The notes: generated from the letters alone by a model not told the origin. DNA of 64,000 bases from an uncultured Paracoccaceae bacterium (GCA_947500005.1 CANMQJ010000009.1:124001-188000), one strand, 5' to 3'. Numbered from the stretch's first letter, positions 1-9,302 are shown. Made by a program: numbers and translations.

Positions 1-801
1 TTGAAACGGATCGCATATGCGGCGGCGGTGGCCGTCAGCTTCGCGGCGCCTGCTTTTGCCGGTGGGGCGGAGGGGTTGGCACGGCTAGAGGTGCTCGATG
101 GCGGCATGACCTCGCGCGGGACCTATCTGGGCGCGCTGCACCTGAGCCTGGCCGAAGGGTGGAAGACCTATTGGCGGGCACCGGGCGATGCGGGGATCCC
201 GCCGCAATTCGACTGGTCGGGTTCGCGCAACGTGGCCGGGGTGGCGATCACCTGGCCCACGCCACATGTGTTCGAGCAATCGGGGATCCGCACCATCGGC
301 TATTCGGGTGAACTGGTCCTGCCGGTGGAGATCACCCCGGCGCGGGCGGGCCAGCCCGTGGCGCTGCGCGGGCGGATGGATTTCGGCGTCTGCAAGGATG
401 TCTGCGTGCCGGCGGAGCTGGATTTCGATCATGCGCTGGACGCGGGCGCCGGGCGCAACCCGGCCATCGCGGCGGCGCTGGCGCAGCGGCCCTATTCGGC
501 GCGCGAGGGCGGCGTGCGATCCGCCACCTGCCACCTGCGCCCCACGCGCGACGGTATGCAGGTCGAGGCGCATATCGCCATGCCCTCGGCGGGCGGGGAA
601 GAGGTCGCGGTGATCGAGACGGGCAATCCCGCGCTCTGGGCCTCGGAGACCGAGACCGCGCGGCAGGGCGGCACGCTGGTCGCGCGCTCGGAGATCGTGA
701 GCGGCACGGGCGGGGCATTCGCGCTGGATCGGGGCGAGATCCGGATCACGGTGCTGGGCGCCCGGCACGCGGTCGATATCCGGGGCTGCACGCCCGGGTG
801 A
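1..801 (+). CDS. Periplasmic DsbD N-terminal-like domain protein
   Basis: The product is 266 aa and begins with a signal peptide (hydrophobic stretch about residues 5-20, AFA-GG cleavage region). It resembles the periplasmic N-terminal domain of thiol:disulfide interchange proteins of the DsbD/ScsB type, including a Cys-x3-Cys pair in GVCKDVCVP (about residues 129-135). The membrane and thioredoxin domains of full DsbD are absent, so it probably acts as a stand-alone periplasmic redox or partner protein. The stop codon overlaps the start of the Nudix gene (TGATG), so the two are co-translated. The frame opens with TTG at base 1 of the window; the true start cannot be checked upstream, although the signal peptide looks complete. 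Confidence 0.75.
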   Translation: MKRIAYAAAVAVSFAAPAFAGGAEGLARLEVLDGGMTSRGTYLGALHLSLAEGWKTYWRAPGDAGIPPQFDWSGSRNVAGVAITWPTPHVFEQSGIRTIGYSGELVLPVEITPARAGQPVALRGRMDFGVCKDVCVPAELDFDHALDAGAGRNPAIAAALAQRPYSAREGGVRSATCHLRPTRDGMQVEAHIAMPSAGGEEVAVIETGNPALWASETETARQGGTLVARSEIVSGTGGAFALDRGEIRITVLGARHAVDIRGCTPG

Positions 802-1238
802 TGGCGCGCTCCCCTCTTCTCGGTGCCTTGGCGGTAGTGCTGCGCGAGGACCACGTCTTGCTGGCGCAGCGCGGCAAGGATCCGGGGCGTGGCCTGTGGG
901 GATTTCCCGGCGGGCATGTCGAATGGGGCGAGACGGTCGCCCAGACCGCCATGCGCGAGCTGCGCGAGGAGACCGGGATCGCCGCGCGCTCGGGCGAGAT
1001 CCTGACCCATTACGACCTGATCCTGCGCGAGGGTGGCGAGGTGGTGACGCATTACCTGCTGGTGGGTGTCGCCTGCACCTATGTCTCGGGAGAGCCGCGC
1101 GCCGATGACGACGCGATGGACGCAGCCTGGATCCCGGTGAGGGACGTGCGCGCGAAACGGCTTCCGCTGATCGAAAACGTCGATACCCTGTTGTCGCTGG
1201 CGATCCGGCGCGATCTCATGTCCGGGCGCGGCGACTGA
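801..1238 (+). CDS. Nudix hydrolase
   Basis: This 145-aa protein carries a complete Nudix box at about residues 37-59: GGHVEWGET, then RELREETGI, matching GX5EX7REUXEEXGU. Members hydrolyse nucleoside diphosphates linked to another group; many short ones clean up NTPs, but the substrate here is not predictable. The start is taken as the ATG at 801, which shares its A with the TGA of the preceding gene; a GTG one codon earlier (798) is also possible. Its 3' end overlaps by about 20 bases the 3' end of the convergent RND pump gene. Confidence 0.88.
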   Translation: MARSPLLGALAVVLREDHVLLAQRGKDPGRGLWGFPGGHVEWGETVAQTAMRELREETGIAARSGEILTHYDLILREGGEVVTHYLLVGVACTYVSGEPRADDDAMDAAWIPVRDVRAKRLPLIENVDTLLSLAIRRDLMSGRGD

Positions 1239-4200
1239 ACCAGAGCGCCGAGCCGGAGGCGAGAAGCAGCGACAATGCGGCCCCGCCGGCAAGGAACAGA
1301 AGCAGGCCCGTTTGCATCGCCGGCCGGTCGGCAAGGACCGGCATCGCCTGAAGCAGCGGCTGCGGAAGCGCCCCGGTGACCAGCGGCCAGAGCATGGTGA
1401 CCCCCAGCCAGACCGCGAGCGCCGCCGCCAGCGCCCCGGTCGCCCGGCGTATCCGGGCATCGGGCGCACGCACGGCACGGCGCATGGCGCGCATCGGGCG
1501 ACCCAGGTCGCGCTGGATCGCGATCAGGACCGGCACCACCACCAGCACCAGCCCCATGCCGAAGCCCAGCCCGTAGACCAGCGAGATCACCGTGGGCTTG
1601 AGGAACTGCGCCTGTTGCGAGCTTTCGTAGAGCAGCGGCGCAAGGCCCAGCACGGTGGTCAGCGTGGTCAGCATCACCGGGCGCAGACGGTCGGTCGCGC
1701 CCTCGATTATAGCCGGCACGAGGCCGCGTTCCTGCGCGTATTCGTCGATCGTCGTCACCAGCACGATGGAATCGTTGATGATGATGCCGGTCATGCCCAG
1801 CACGCCCACCACGGTGAACATCGACAGCGGCACGTCCCAGATGTAATGGCCCCAGATCGCGCCGACGAGGCCGAAGGGGATGATCGCCATCACCACCAGC
1901 GGGCGCGTCCAGCTGGCAAAGACCCAGGCCAGCACGAGGTAGATGCCGGTGAGGCAGAGGATCAGCCCGGTGCGCGCATCGCTGAGGAACTCGCTTTCCT
2001 GTTCGCTGAGACCCGAGAGGCGCCATTCGACCTGCTGCTCGGAGGCGATGCGGGGCAGGATCTCGGTCTTGAGGGCCTGGGTGATTTCCTCGGCGCGGGC
2101 GGGGTCGTCCTCGGAGATGTCGCCGGTGACCGAGATGACGCGGATGCCGTTCTCACGCCGGACGGTAGAAAAGCCGGTCTCGGACCGGACCGAGACGATG
2201 TCGGCCAGCGGCACATAGACGCCCTGCGGGCTGCGCAGCAGGGTGCGGTCGAGGAAATCGGCAGTCAGTTCGTCCTCGGGCAGTTCGACGCGGATCTCGG
2301 CGCTGCGCGGGCCCACGGGATAGGTCGCGGCCTCGATCCCGTTGAGGCGGTGGCGCAGCACGCGGCCCAGCGTTTCGGTGGTGAAGCCCATCGCCTGCCC
2401 CTGCGCGGTGAGATCGACGATGATCTCTTCCTTGTCATAGGCGAGGTTGTCCTCGACCGCCGAAACCTCGGGGTATGGCAGCAGAGCCTGTTTCAGCGCC
2501 TCGGAGGCGGATTTGAGCGTGTCCACGTCGGCGCCGTAGAACTGCACGTCGAGCGCATCGCCGCCGGGGCCCGAGCGCCAGCCGCGGAAGCTGATGGTTT
2601 CGGCCATCGGGTGGCGGGCGACGCGGTCCTGCAACTCGGCCACGAAGGCGAAGGAGGAATAGCCGGGCCGCAGGTCGGCGTCGATCAGCTCGATCGAGAT
2701 GCCGCCCAGAAGATCCCCGTCCTTGCCCTCGGTCCCGGCGAGACCGTAGCCCGCATTGCCGCCGATCTCGGCCATGACGAAATCGACCGGGTTGACGCCG
2801 ATACGCTCTTCCAGTTCGGCGGCCAGTTCCTCGGTCGCGCGCTGAAGCTCGCGCATCTGTTCCAGCGTGTCGCGGCGCGTGGCGCCCTCGACCATCGCGA
2901 AATTGCCGGTGACCGAGCCCTGTTCGGGGGCGTTGAAGAAACGCCATTGCACGTCGCCGCCGATGACCAGCGCGACCTGCGAGGCCAGGAGCGCGATGGC
3001 GCCCGCCAGCACCACGTAGCGCGCGGTGACGATCCAGCCGACGAGCGGGCGGAAGAGCTTCTCGCGCATCCAGCGGAAGCCCGCGTTCACCACCCGGTTG
3101 GGCCAGTCGTACCAGTGCTGTTTCGCGGAATGCGCGATGGCATGGGACATGTGGTTGGGCAGGATCAGGAAACATTCCACCAGCGAGGCCAGCAGCACCG
3201 CGATCACGGTGAAGGGAATGTCGCGGATCATCTCGCCGAAGCGCCCGCCGATGGCGACGAGACCGAAAAAGGCGATCACCGTGGTCAGCGTCGCGGCGAA
3301 GACCGGCATCGCCATGCGCCGCGCCGCGTTCTCGGCGGCCACGACCGGCGCCTCGCCCAGGCGGCGCGCGCGGAAATCGGCGTGTTCGCCCACCACGATG
3401 GCGTCATCGACCACGATGCCCAGCGTGATGATCAGCCCGAAGAGCGAGACCATGTTGAGCGAGATCCCCGCCATGTACATCACCGCGATGGCGGCGAACA
3501 TCGCGGCCGGGATGCCGGCAGCCACCCAGAAGGCGATGCGGGCATTGAGGAAGAGGAAGAGCAGCGCCACGACCAGCCCCAGCCCCATCAGGCCATTGTC
3601 GACGAGGATGTTCAGGCGGTCGGTGATGGCCTGCGCGCGGGTGCGGATCAGCTCGATCGTGACGCCCTCGGGCAGGGAAAGCTGCATCTCGGCGGCGGCC
3701 TCCTCGACCCGGTTCTGGATGCGGATCGCGTCGCCCTGGTCGGAGCGGTCGATGCGGATCGACATGGCCGGATCCTCGCCCACGAAATAGGAGCGCAGGC
3801 GGGTCACGCCCTCGACCCTTATGGTCGCCACGTCGCCTATGGTGAGCTGCGAGCCGTCGGGGTTGGAGCGCAGAACGATGCGCTCGATCTCTTCGGGCGT
3901 TCGGCGCTCCTCGCCGGTGCGGACGCGGGCATTGGCGCCGGTCACGTCGCCCGCCGGCGCGGCATCGACCTCGGCGGCGATGGCCTGCGCGATCTCGGCC
4001 AGTGTGACATCGTTGGCGATGAGCTGCATCGTGGGCACCTCGACCAGCGTGCGGGGGGCCGCGACGCCGCGGATCGTGGTACGGGTGACGCCTGCCTCGA
4101 ACAGCCGGGTGATGAACTCGTCGGTGTAGAGCGCGAGTTGCGCGGGGTCCGTGGGCCCGGAGATCACCACGTCGGTCACGCGGTCGCGCCAGGCACCGCG

Positions 4201-4608
4201 CCGAACTTCGGGCTCCTCGGCCTCCTCGGGGAGGGTGGTGATGCTGTCCACGGCGGTCTGCACGTCATCGGTGGCGCGCGACATGTCGGTGCCCGGCTCG
4301 AATTCGAGATTGATCGAGGCGCTGCCCTCGCGCGAGGAGGAGGAGGTGCTTTCGACCCCGTCCACGGCAAGCAGGGTGGGTTCGAGAACCTGGACGATCG
4401 CGCTGTCCACGTCCTCGGGGCCGGCCCCTTCCCAGACGACCGAGACGGAGACGGATTCGACGATCACGTCGGGAAAGAACTGCGCCCGCATGTTGGGCAT
4501 GGAGGCCACGCCCAGCACCAGCAGCACCACCAGCAGAAGGTTCGCGGCGGTGCGGTGGCGGGCGAAATAGCTCAGGATCCCCTTGGCGGGACCGGGAATG
4601 GGGCGCAT
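1216..4608 (-). CDS. RND family efflux pump inner-membrane permease
   Basis: The 1130-aa product has the normal length and layout of an AcrB/MexB-type proton-driven permease: an N-terminal membrane helix after a short cytoplasmic start (NLLLVVLLVLGVAS), a large periplasmic porter domain, TM helices around residues 340-560, a second porter domain, and a second helix bundle near the C-terminus. The paired aspartates of the TM4 proton relay are visible in ITLGIVVDDAIVVGEHAD. The adaptor gene lies 3 bases upstream on the same strand, so the two form an operon. No outer-membrane factor gene is adjacent, so a TolC-like partner must be elsewhere. Substrate unknown. The gene ends inside the convergent Nudix gene. 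Confidence 0.93.
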   Translation of the reverse strand: MRPIPGPAKGILSYFARHRTAANLLLVVLLVLGVASMPNMRAQFFPDVIVESVSVSVVWEGAGPEDVDSAIVQVLEPTLLAVDGVESTSSSSREGSASINLEFEPGTDMSRATDDVQTAVDSITTLPEEAEEPEVRRGAWRDRVTDVVISGPTDPAQLALYTDEFITRLFEAGVTRTTIRGVAAPRTLVEVPTMQLIANDVTLAEIAQAIAAEVDAAPAGDVTGANARVRTGEERRTPEEIERIVLRSNPDGSQLTIGDVATIRVEGVTRLRSYFVGEDPAMSIRIDRSDQGDAIRIQNRVEEAAAEMQLSLPEGVTIELIRTRAQAITDRLNILVDNGLMGLGLVVALLFLFLNARIAFWVAAGIPAAMFAAIAVMYMAGISLNMVSLFGLIITLGIVVDDAIVVGEHADFRARRLGEAPVVAAENAARRMAMPVFAATLTTVIAFFGLVAIGGRFGEMIRDIPFTVIAVLLASLVECFLILPNHMSHAIAHSAKQHWYDWPNRVVNAGFRWMREKLFRPLVGWIVTARYVVLAGAIALLASQVALVIGGDVQWRFFNAPEQGSVTGNFAMVEGATRRDTLEQMRELQRATEELAAELEERIGVNPVDFVMAEIGGNAGYGLAGTEGKDGDLLGGISIELIDADLRPGYSSFAFVAELQDRVARHPMAETISFRGWRSGPGGDALDVQFYGADVDTLKSASEALKQALLPYPEVSAVEDNLAYDKEEIIVDLTAQGQAMGFTTETLGRVLRHRLNGIEAATYPVGPRSAEIRVELPEDELTADFLDRTLLRSPQGVYVPLADIVSVRSETGFSTVRRENGIRVISVTGDISEDDPARAEEITQALKTEILPRIASEQQVEWRLSGLSEQESEFLSDARTGLILCLTGIYLVLAWVFASWTRPLVVMAIIPFGLVGAIWGHYIWDVPLSMFTVVGVLGMTGIIINDSIVLVTTIDEYAQERGLVPAIIEGATDRLRPVMLTTLTTVLGLAPLLYESSQQAQFLKPTVISLVYGLGFGMGLVLVVVPVLIAIQRDLGRPMRAMRRAVRAPDARIRRATGALAAALAVWLGVTMLWPLVTGALPQPLLQAMPVLADRPAMQTGLLLFLAGGAALSLLLASGSALWFSRRART

Positions 4609-4611
4609 CGC

Positions 4612-6066
4612 CTAGCCCCCCATCCGGGATTCGATGCGCTGGACGAGTTGCGCGGGAACGGCGGCAGCGGAGAGTTGCGCCAGCATGCGTTGCTTGACCT
4701 CGTCCGGCATGCCAGCGTTGCCTTCGATCAGCGCCACGAGGCGCGCGCGGCGTTCGTCGGACAGTTCGATCGTGTCGGGCTCTGGCGCGGCCTGCCCCTC
4801 CTGCCGGAGCGGGCGCACCTTGATGCCGGGGCCGAGAAGCGGCGTGCGGCCCACCACGATCTCGCGACCCGCCAGACCGTCGCCGCGCAACAGCACTTCG
4901 TCGCCCTGGCGGCGGACGAGGGTGACGGGGATGACCTCCAGCCGGTCCTCGGGACCCAGCGCCAGTACGGTACCGGCGGCGTCGAGCGCGGAGGCGGGCA
5001 GGCGCACCACGGCGTCGAGCGGCGGTTCGCGCACGCTTACGGTGACGAAATCGCCGGGCTTGAAGGCCGGGGCGCGGTCGAGGCTGGCATAGATCACGCG
5101 GCCCGACTGCCCCTCGCCCGCCGTGCCGCTGTCGCGGCTGATGGTGCCGGTGGCGGAGAGATCCACGCCCGAGACGTCGAGCGTGGCGGTGACGGGCGCG
5201 TCGATCAGCCGCCCGTCGTCGTCGAGAAGACGGACATATTGCGCGGTGGAGACGCGGAAGGCGACCTCGAGATCGTCGGCATCCACAAGTTCGGCCAGCT
5301 TCTCGTTGGCCGAGACCAGCCGCCCCTCGACCAGCGAAACGCTGGCGAGCGTGCCGGAGAAGCGGGCGGAAAGCGTCATGTCGTCAAGATCGCGCTGCGC
5401 CTCTTCCAGTGCCAGTTGCGCGCGGGCCAGCCGGGTGGCGGCCTGGTCGAGCCGGGTTTCGGCCTGCGCCTCGGCGATGCGGCGGGCCAGCACGGCCTGC
5501 CTTGCGGCGGCGGCGGCGAGTTCGGCGGTTTCCACCGTGGCGGCGGTGCCGACGCCGCGTTCCTCGAGATCGCGCTGACGCTGGAGAGCGCGTTCGCGCA
5601 AGCTCGCCTGATCCTCGCCCGCGACAAGCTCGGCCCGGGCGAGTTCGAGGGCGCGTTCGGCGTCGCGCCGTTCGGCCCGCGCATCCTGAAGATCGGCGCG
5701 GGCGCGGTCGAGCGCGGCCTGCGCATCGGCAGGATCGAACCGGACCAGCACCTCGCCTTCCTCGACCTCTCCACCTTCCTCGAAATTCGGGGCCAGCTCG
5801 ACCACCCGCCCGCCCGAGGGGGCGCGCAGTTCCAGCGTGCGGCGGCTTTGCACCTGACCATAGGCCTGAAGTTCGGGGGTGACGGTGGCAAGCTCGACCA
5901 GGACGAGGTTGACGGCAAAGACCCGCTCGCGCGCCTGGGGCGGGCGGTTGTCGCGGGCCATACGCTCCTGCACGGCCTGCATCACCAACTGCGCCGCAAA
6001 CAGCAGCAGCGCGACGGTGAGCGCCGCGAGGAATACGCCAAAGAGGCTTTGCCGGAGAAATTTCAT
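4612..6066 (-). CDS. RND efflux periplasmic adaptor (HlyD/MFP family)
   Basis: This 484-aa membrane fusion protein has one N-terminal anchor helix (about residues 7-32), a split lipoyl-like domain (LRAPSGGRVVELAPNFEEGG), a long alpha-helical hairpin rich in Ala, Arg and Glu (about residues 110-235), and beta-barrel and membrane-proximal domains. It would bridge the inner-membrane RND permease and an outer-membrane channel. It is the first gene of the two-gene efflux operon. The 107 bases upstream (6067-6173) hold its promoter region; no regulator gene is adjacent. Confidence 0.9.
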   Translation of the reverse strand: MKFLRQSLFGVFLAALTVALLLFAAQLVMQAVQERMARDNRPPQARERVFAVNLVLVELATVTPELQAYGQVQSRRTLELRAPSGGRVVELAPNFEEGGEVEEGEVLVRFDPADAQAALDRARADLQDARAERRDAERALELARAELVAGEDQASLRERALQRQRDLEERGVGTAATVETAELAAAAARQAVLARRIAEAQAETRLDQAATRLARAQLALEEAQRDLDDMTLSARFSGTLASVSLVEGRLVSANEKLAELVDADDLEVAFRVSTAQYVRLLDDDGRLIDAPVTATLDVSGVDLSATGTISRDSGTAGEGQSGRVIYASLDRAPAFKPGDFVTVSVREPPLDAVVRLPASALDAAGTVLALGPEDRLEVIPVTLVRRQGDEVLLRGDGLAGREIVVGRTPLLGPGIKVRPLRQEGQAAPEPDTIELSDERRARLVALIEGNAGMPDEVKQRMLAQLSAAAVPAQLVQRIESRMGG

Positions 6067-6173
6067 GCGTCTTTACCTGCTCAACCGCACTTGCGGACAT
6101 GCCGAAAAGGTAGCTGGCACCGAAAGAATGCCAAGCTGCCCGCCGTCGTCATGGGGTTAAACGCGCAACCTGT

Positions 6174-6716
6174 CTACTTCCGTCGCCGGTGTTCGTCCAA
6201 TCTGGGAAAAATTTCGACGAAGTTGCAGGGGCGGTGGCGATAGTCGAGTTGTTTTTCCAGGATGCCGTCCCAGGCGTCCTTGCAGGCGCCGGGGCTGCCG
6301 GGCAGCGCGAAGAGGTAGGTACCGCCCGCCACGCCCCCAGTGGCGCGGGACTGCACGGCGGAGGTGCCGATCTTTTCCATCGATATGATGGTGAAGACGG
6401 TGCCGAAGGCGTCGATCTCCTTCTCATAGACATCCCGGTGCGCCTCGACCGTCACGTCGCGCCCCGTCAGCCCGGTGCCGCCCGTCGAGATTACCACGTC
6501 GATACCCGGGTCGGCCACCCAGGCGCGCAGTTGCTCGGCGATCTCGGCGCGCTCGTCGCGGATGATCCGGCGGTCGGCGACGACATGGCCCGCGCGCTCG
6601 ATCCGGTCCACGAGGGTCTGGCCGGAGCGGTCCTCTTCGGGCGTGCGGGTGTCGGAGACGGTGAGGACGGCGATGCGGACGGGGATGAACTCGAGGCTCT
6701 CGTCGATGCGGGACAT
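6174..6716 (-). CDS. moaB: Molybdenum cofactor biosynthesis protein MoaB
   Basis: The 180-aa product belongs to the MoaB/MogA fold. It has the AVLTVSDTRT start strand and the STGGTGLTGRD loop that binds molybdopterin, and its length is right for MoaB rather than for MoeA. It is expected to act in adenylylation of molybdopterin. The start chosen is the ATG at 6716, which overlaps the stop of the upstream LysE gene (TGATG). It is the last gene of a four-gene overlapping operon with the glycosylase, phosphoesterase and exporter; there is no obvious functional link to those neighbours. Confidence 0.92.
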   Translation of the reverse strand: MSRIDESLEFIPVRIAVLTVSDTRTPEEDRSGQTLVDRIERAGHVVADRRIIRDERAEIAEQLRAWVADPGIDVVISTGGTGLTGRDVTVEAHRDVYEKEIDAFGTVFTIISMEKIGTSAVQSRATGGVAGGTYLFALPGSPGACKDAWDGILEKQLDYRHRPCNFVEIFPRLDEHRRRK

Positions 6717-7336
6717 CAGGCTTTCTCCAGTATGGCGAGGCGGAGGGCGAGCGCGGCGAAGATGCCGCCGGTGAGCCATCCAAGCGCGCGGGTGGCGCGG
6801 GGATTGGCGGCAAGGCCGCGGCGGGCGCGGCCGGCGAAAAGACCCACCGCGGCGTTGATGACGAAGCCGCCCAGCGCGATGACCGAGCCAAGCAGAAGGA
6901 ATTGCGGCAGGATGGGGCCGCGGGCGGGGTCCACGAATTGCGGAATGAAGGCCAGCACGAAGAGGATGACCTTGGGGTTCATCAGGTTCACCGCCAGCCC
7001 GTCGCGGAAGGCGCGGGACGCGCGGCTCGGCGGGGCCTGCTCGGGTGTCGCGCCATGGCGGATTGCAGCCCAGGCGAGCCAGAGCAGGTAGGCCACGCCC
7101 GCCCAGCGGATCGCGTCGAAGAGCCAGGGCATCGCCGCCACCAGCGCGCCGAGCCCGAGCCCCGCCAGCGCCACATGCGCCATGACGCCCAGCGTGATCC
7201 CGGCGCTGGCCGCGACCGCCGCGCGGGGACCGGAGCGCAGGCCCTGGCCCAGGCAGAACATCATGTCGGCGCCGGGCGTGAGGTTGAGCGCCAGGGCGGC
7301 GGGCAGGAAGGCCAGGAGCGTGAGCGCGTCGATCAT
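6716..7336 (-). CDS. LysE/RhtB family amino-acid exporter
   Basis: About 206 aa with six predicted membrane helices. The conserved N-terminal LysE segment NLTPGADMMFCLGQ is present. Family members export amino acids or their derivatives such as homoserine, threonine or lysine; the substrate here is unknown. The ATG at 7336 is preferred because its bases overlap the stop of the upstream phosphoesterase gene; a TTG one codon upstream (7339) is the alternative. Translation is coupled on both sides. Confidence 0.9.
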   Translation of the reverse strand: MIDALTLLAFLPAALALNLTPGADMMFCLGQGLRSGPRAAVAASAGITLGVMAHVALAGLGLGALVAAMPWLFDAIRWAGVAYLLWLAWAAIRHGATPEQAPPSRASRAFRDGLAVNLMNPKVILFVLAFIPQFVDPARGPILPQFLLLGSVIALGGFVINAAVGLFAGRARRGLAANPRATRALGWLTGGIFAALALRLAILEKA

Positions 7337-7929
7337 CAAATCTCGAACCAGTTCACGGTGGGTCCGAGATTGGCGACATCGCTGGTGCCGATCCGGCCGC
7401 GCGCGCCCCAGCTGTCATGGATATGGCCGCAGAGCACGAGGCGCGGGCGCAGCCTTTCGACGGCGTCGCGCACGGCTTTGGAGCCGACGGACTGGCCCTG
7501 CGAGGTCCTGTCCGCAGTCCCCTTGGGCGGGGAATGGGAGATCAGGATATCGCAGCGATCGCAGCGCGACAGGCGCTCGGCGGCCTCGGTTTCGGACAGG
7601 TTGCAGGACCAGTCGCCGAAGGGCGGGGGCGGCACGGCGCTGCCCAACCCGAAGAGGCGCAAGCCGTCGAACGTCATACCCTGCCCGTGCAGGGTGATGA
7701 CCCCCTCGGGCGCTGCCTCGCGCAGTTCGAAGGCGCTTTCCGCATTGCCGGGGACGAGGACCAGCGAGGCCTCGATGCCCGAAAGCATCGCCATCGCCTC
7801 GTCGAGCCCCTCGCGCATGTTGCAATAATCCCCTGCCCCGATCACCAGATCGGCCTCGGCGCTGGCGGCGACGATATCGGCGGCGCGGGCGCGGGCCATG
7901 TGCAGGTCGGAAAAGGCCAGGATCTTCAT
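7336..7929 (-). CDS. Calcineurin-like metallophosphoesterase
   Basis: A 197-aa single-domain metallophosphoesterase. The metal-site motifs are in order: FSDLH (residues 6-10), GAGDY, VPGNAE, ISHSPP and CGHIHDSWG. The usual GNH[D/E] motif reads GNAE here, so the histidine commonly acting as general acid is replaced by alanine, as in some YfcE-like or MPP-related subfamilies. Function is probably phosphodiesterase or phosphatase on a small substrate. The start is the ATG at 7929, which gives a four-base ATGA overlap with the glycosylase gene. Confidence 0.85.
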   Translation of the reverse strand: MKILAFSDLHMARARAADIVAASAEADLVIGAGDYCNMREGLDEAMAMLSGIEASLVLVPGNAESAFELREAAPEGVITLHGQGMTFDGLRLFGLGSAVPPPPFGDWSCNLSETEAAERLSRCDRCDILISHSPPKGTADRTSQGQSVGSKAVRDAVERLRPRLVLCGHIHDSWGARGRIGTSDVANLGPTVNWFEI

Positions 7930-8711
7930 GTCCGCGCGTCCAGTCTGGCCTTGAGTTCGAGAAGGTCGGCCCATGCCTCGCGTTTCAGGTGCGGGTTGCG
8001 CAGCAGGTAGGCGGGGTGGAACATGGGTATGACCGGCAGATCGAGTCCCTGCGTCCAGATGCCCCTAAGACGCGTGATGCCGCGCCGGCCAAGCACGGCG
8101 TCGCAGCTGATGTTTCCCATGATGACAAGAATCTCGGGCTGCGCCAGCGCGACATGGCGTTCGAGGAACGGCTTCATCATCGCGATCTCGTCGGGCTTGG
8201 GATCGCGGTTCTGCGGCGGCCGCCAGGGCAGGACATTGGTGATGTAGACGTTTTCGGCGCGGCTGAGACCGATAGCCTCGAGCATCCGGTCGAGAAGCTG
8301 CCCCGCGCGGCCGACGAAAGGGCGCCCCTCGCGATCCTCCTCGCGGCCCGGCGCCTCGCCCACGATCATCACGCGGGACCCGGGCTGACCGTCGGAGAAG
8401 ACGAGCTTGCGCGCGCCCTTTTTCAGCTCGCAATGCTCGTAGGCCTCCATCGCGGCGCGCAACGTCTCGAGGGAGGCCGCGGATTTCGCGGCGGCGTGTG
8501 CGGCGGCGACCGGGTCGGCCTTGGGCGCGGGCGCAACCGGGGTCCCGGGTTGCTCGGTCGCGGCTCGACGGGCCAGCCACGGCGCTTCGTCCGGGAGCGC
8601 GTAGCGATCCACGGGCGCATCGCCGATGGTCTCGGTCGCGCCGAGTTCCATCTGCCACTCGAGCAGCGCGCGGGCGGTGTAGTGGTCGAGGTGGTCGAGA
8701 GCCGATTCCAT
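7926..8711 (-). CDS. Uracil-DNA glycosylase family protein (family 4/5-like)
   Basis: A 261-aa protein with UDG superfamily motif 1 GEAPGREEDREGRPF (the GEAPG-x-E-D signature), the NVLPWRPPQNR segment, and the motif 2 region MFHPAYLLRNP. It would excise uracil from DNA in base-excision repair. Iron-sulfur family-4 enzymes have a CxxC near the N-terminus and two further cysteines. Here the first region reads YEHC, the second position reads LPW, and the third reads MMKPF, so three of four expected ligands look absent. The start at 8711 (MESALDHL) leaves 84 bases to the divergent cysteine-rich gene. It is the first gene of the operon running to moaB. Confidence 0.87.
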   Translation of the reverse strand: MESALDHLDHYTARALLEWQMELGATETIGDAPVDRYALPDEAPWLARRAATEQPGTPVAPAPKADPVAAAHAAAKSAASLETLRAAMEAYEHCELKKGARKLVFSDGQPGSRVMIVGEAPGREEDREGRPFVGRAGQLLDRMLEAIGLSRAENVYITNVLPWRPPQNRDPKPDEIAMMKPFLERHVALAQPEILVIMGNISCDAVLGRRGITRLRGIWTQGLDLPVIPMFHPAYLLRNPHLKREAWADLLELKARLDART

Positions 8712-8795
8712 GCGCCCCAATCTATCCGACGGGGCGGGAAGGGAAAGGCGGCAGGTTGCGCTTGCGCGCGGCGCGGGATGCGCCATGTTCGGGAT

Positions 8796-9302
8796 ATGGT
8801 GTTGCGACTGTTCCTTGTGCTGGTCTGGCTGCTGGCCGGGCCGAGCCATGCCCAGATCGGAGAGCGGATCGGGATCGGGCCGGATTGCCCGATGGGCTCG
8901 ACCCCTTGCGGGATGCGGACCTGCTGCCCAACCGGCACGCGCTGCACGCCCGACGGCAGTTGCGTACCGCTCGGCGGAACCTATTGCGGGGGGGGACGCT
9001 CATGCCCGGCCGGGACGGTCTGCGCCAATGGCGGGCTGCGCTGCGTGGCCCCGGACCGGGCGGCGGAGATGCCCGACCTGGAGTTCCGCGAAAGCGACGA
9101 CCGCATCAGGTGTCTGCCCGGCGGCGATTGCGCGCGGCCGGGATGGTTCTTGTGCGAGGAGACCGGCTCGCAATGCCGCTCGGGCTGGAAATGCTCGGCC
9201 GGCCGGGGCTGCGTGCCGGTGAAGGCGGTCGATTGCGGTATGGGCAAGTATTGTCATCCCGGCGAGCGTTGCCTGCCGGAGGGGGGATGCGCCCCGGAGT
9301 GA
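8796..9302 (+). CDS. Cysteine-rich secreted protein of unknown function
   Basis: A 168-aa product with a clear signal peptide (LFLVLVWLLAGPSHA, cleavage before Q). I count 20 cysteines in about 150 mature residues, arranged in repeats of the kind C-x4/5-C-x4/6-C, for example CCPTGTRCTPDGSC, SCPAGTVCANGGLRC, QCRSGWKCSAGRGC and YCHPGERCLPEGGC. The even count and export signal point to a disulfide-bonded periplasmic or extracellular protein; the repeats recall granulin/EB-type knots but I cannot assign a family. It is divergent from the glycosylase and 82 bases upstream of pyrB. Confidence 0.75.
   Translation: MVLRLFLVLVWLLAGPSHAQIGERIGIGPDCPMGSTPCGMRTCCPTGTRCTPDGSCVPLGGTYCGGGRSCPAGTVCANGGLRCVAPDRAAEMPDLEFRESDDRIRCLPGGDCARPGWFLCEETGSQCRSGWKCSAGRGCVPVKAVDCGMGKYCHPGERCLPEGGCAPE

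Noticed and set aside
1312..6243. A very long open frame on the plus strand, 1643 codons
   Set aside because: It is antisense to the RND permease and adaptor genes, with a His/Arg/Asp/Gly-rich composition typical of frame shadows in GC-rich DNA; both minus-strand genes have full family motifs.
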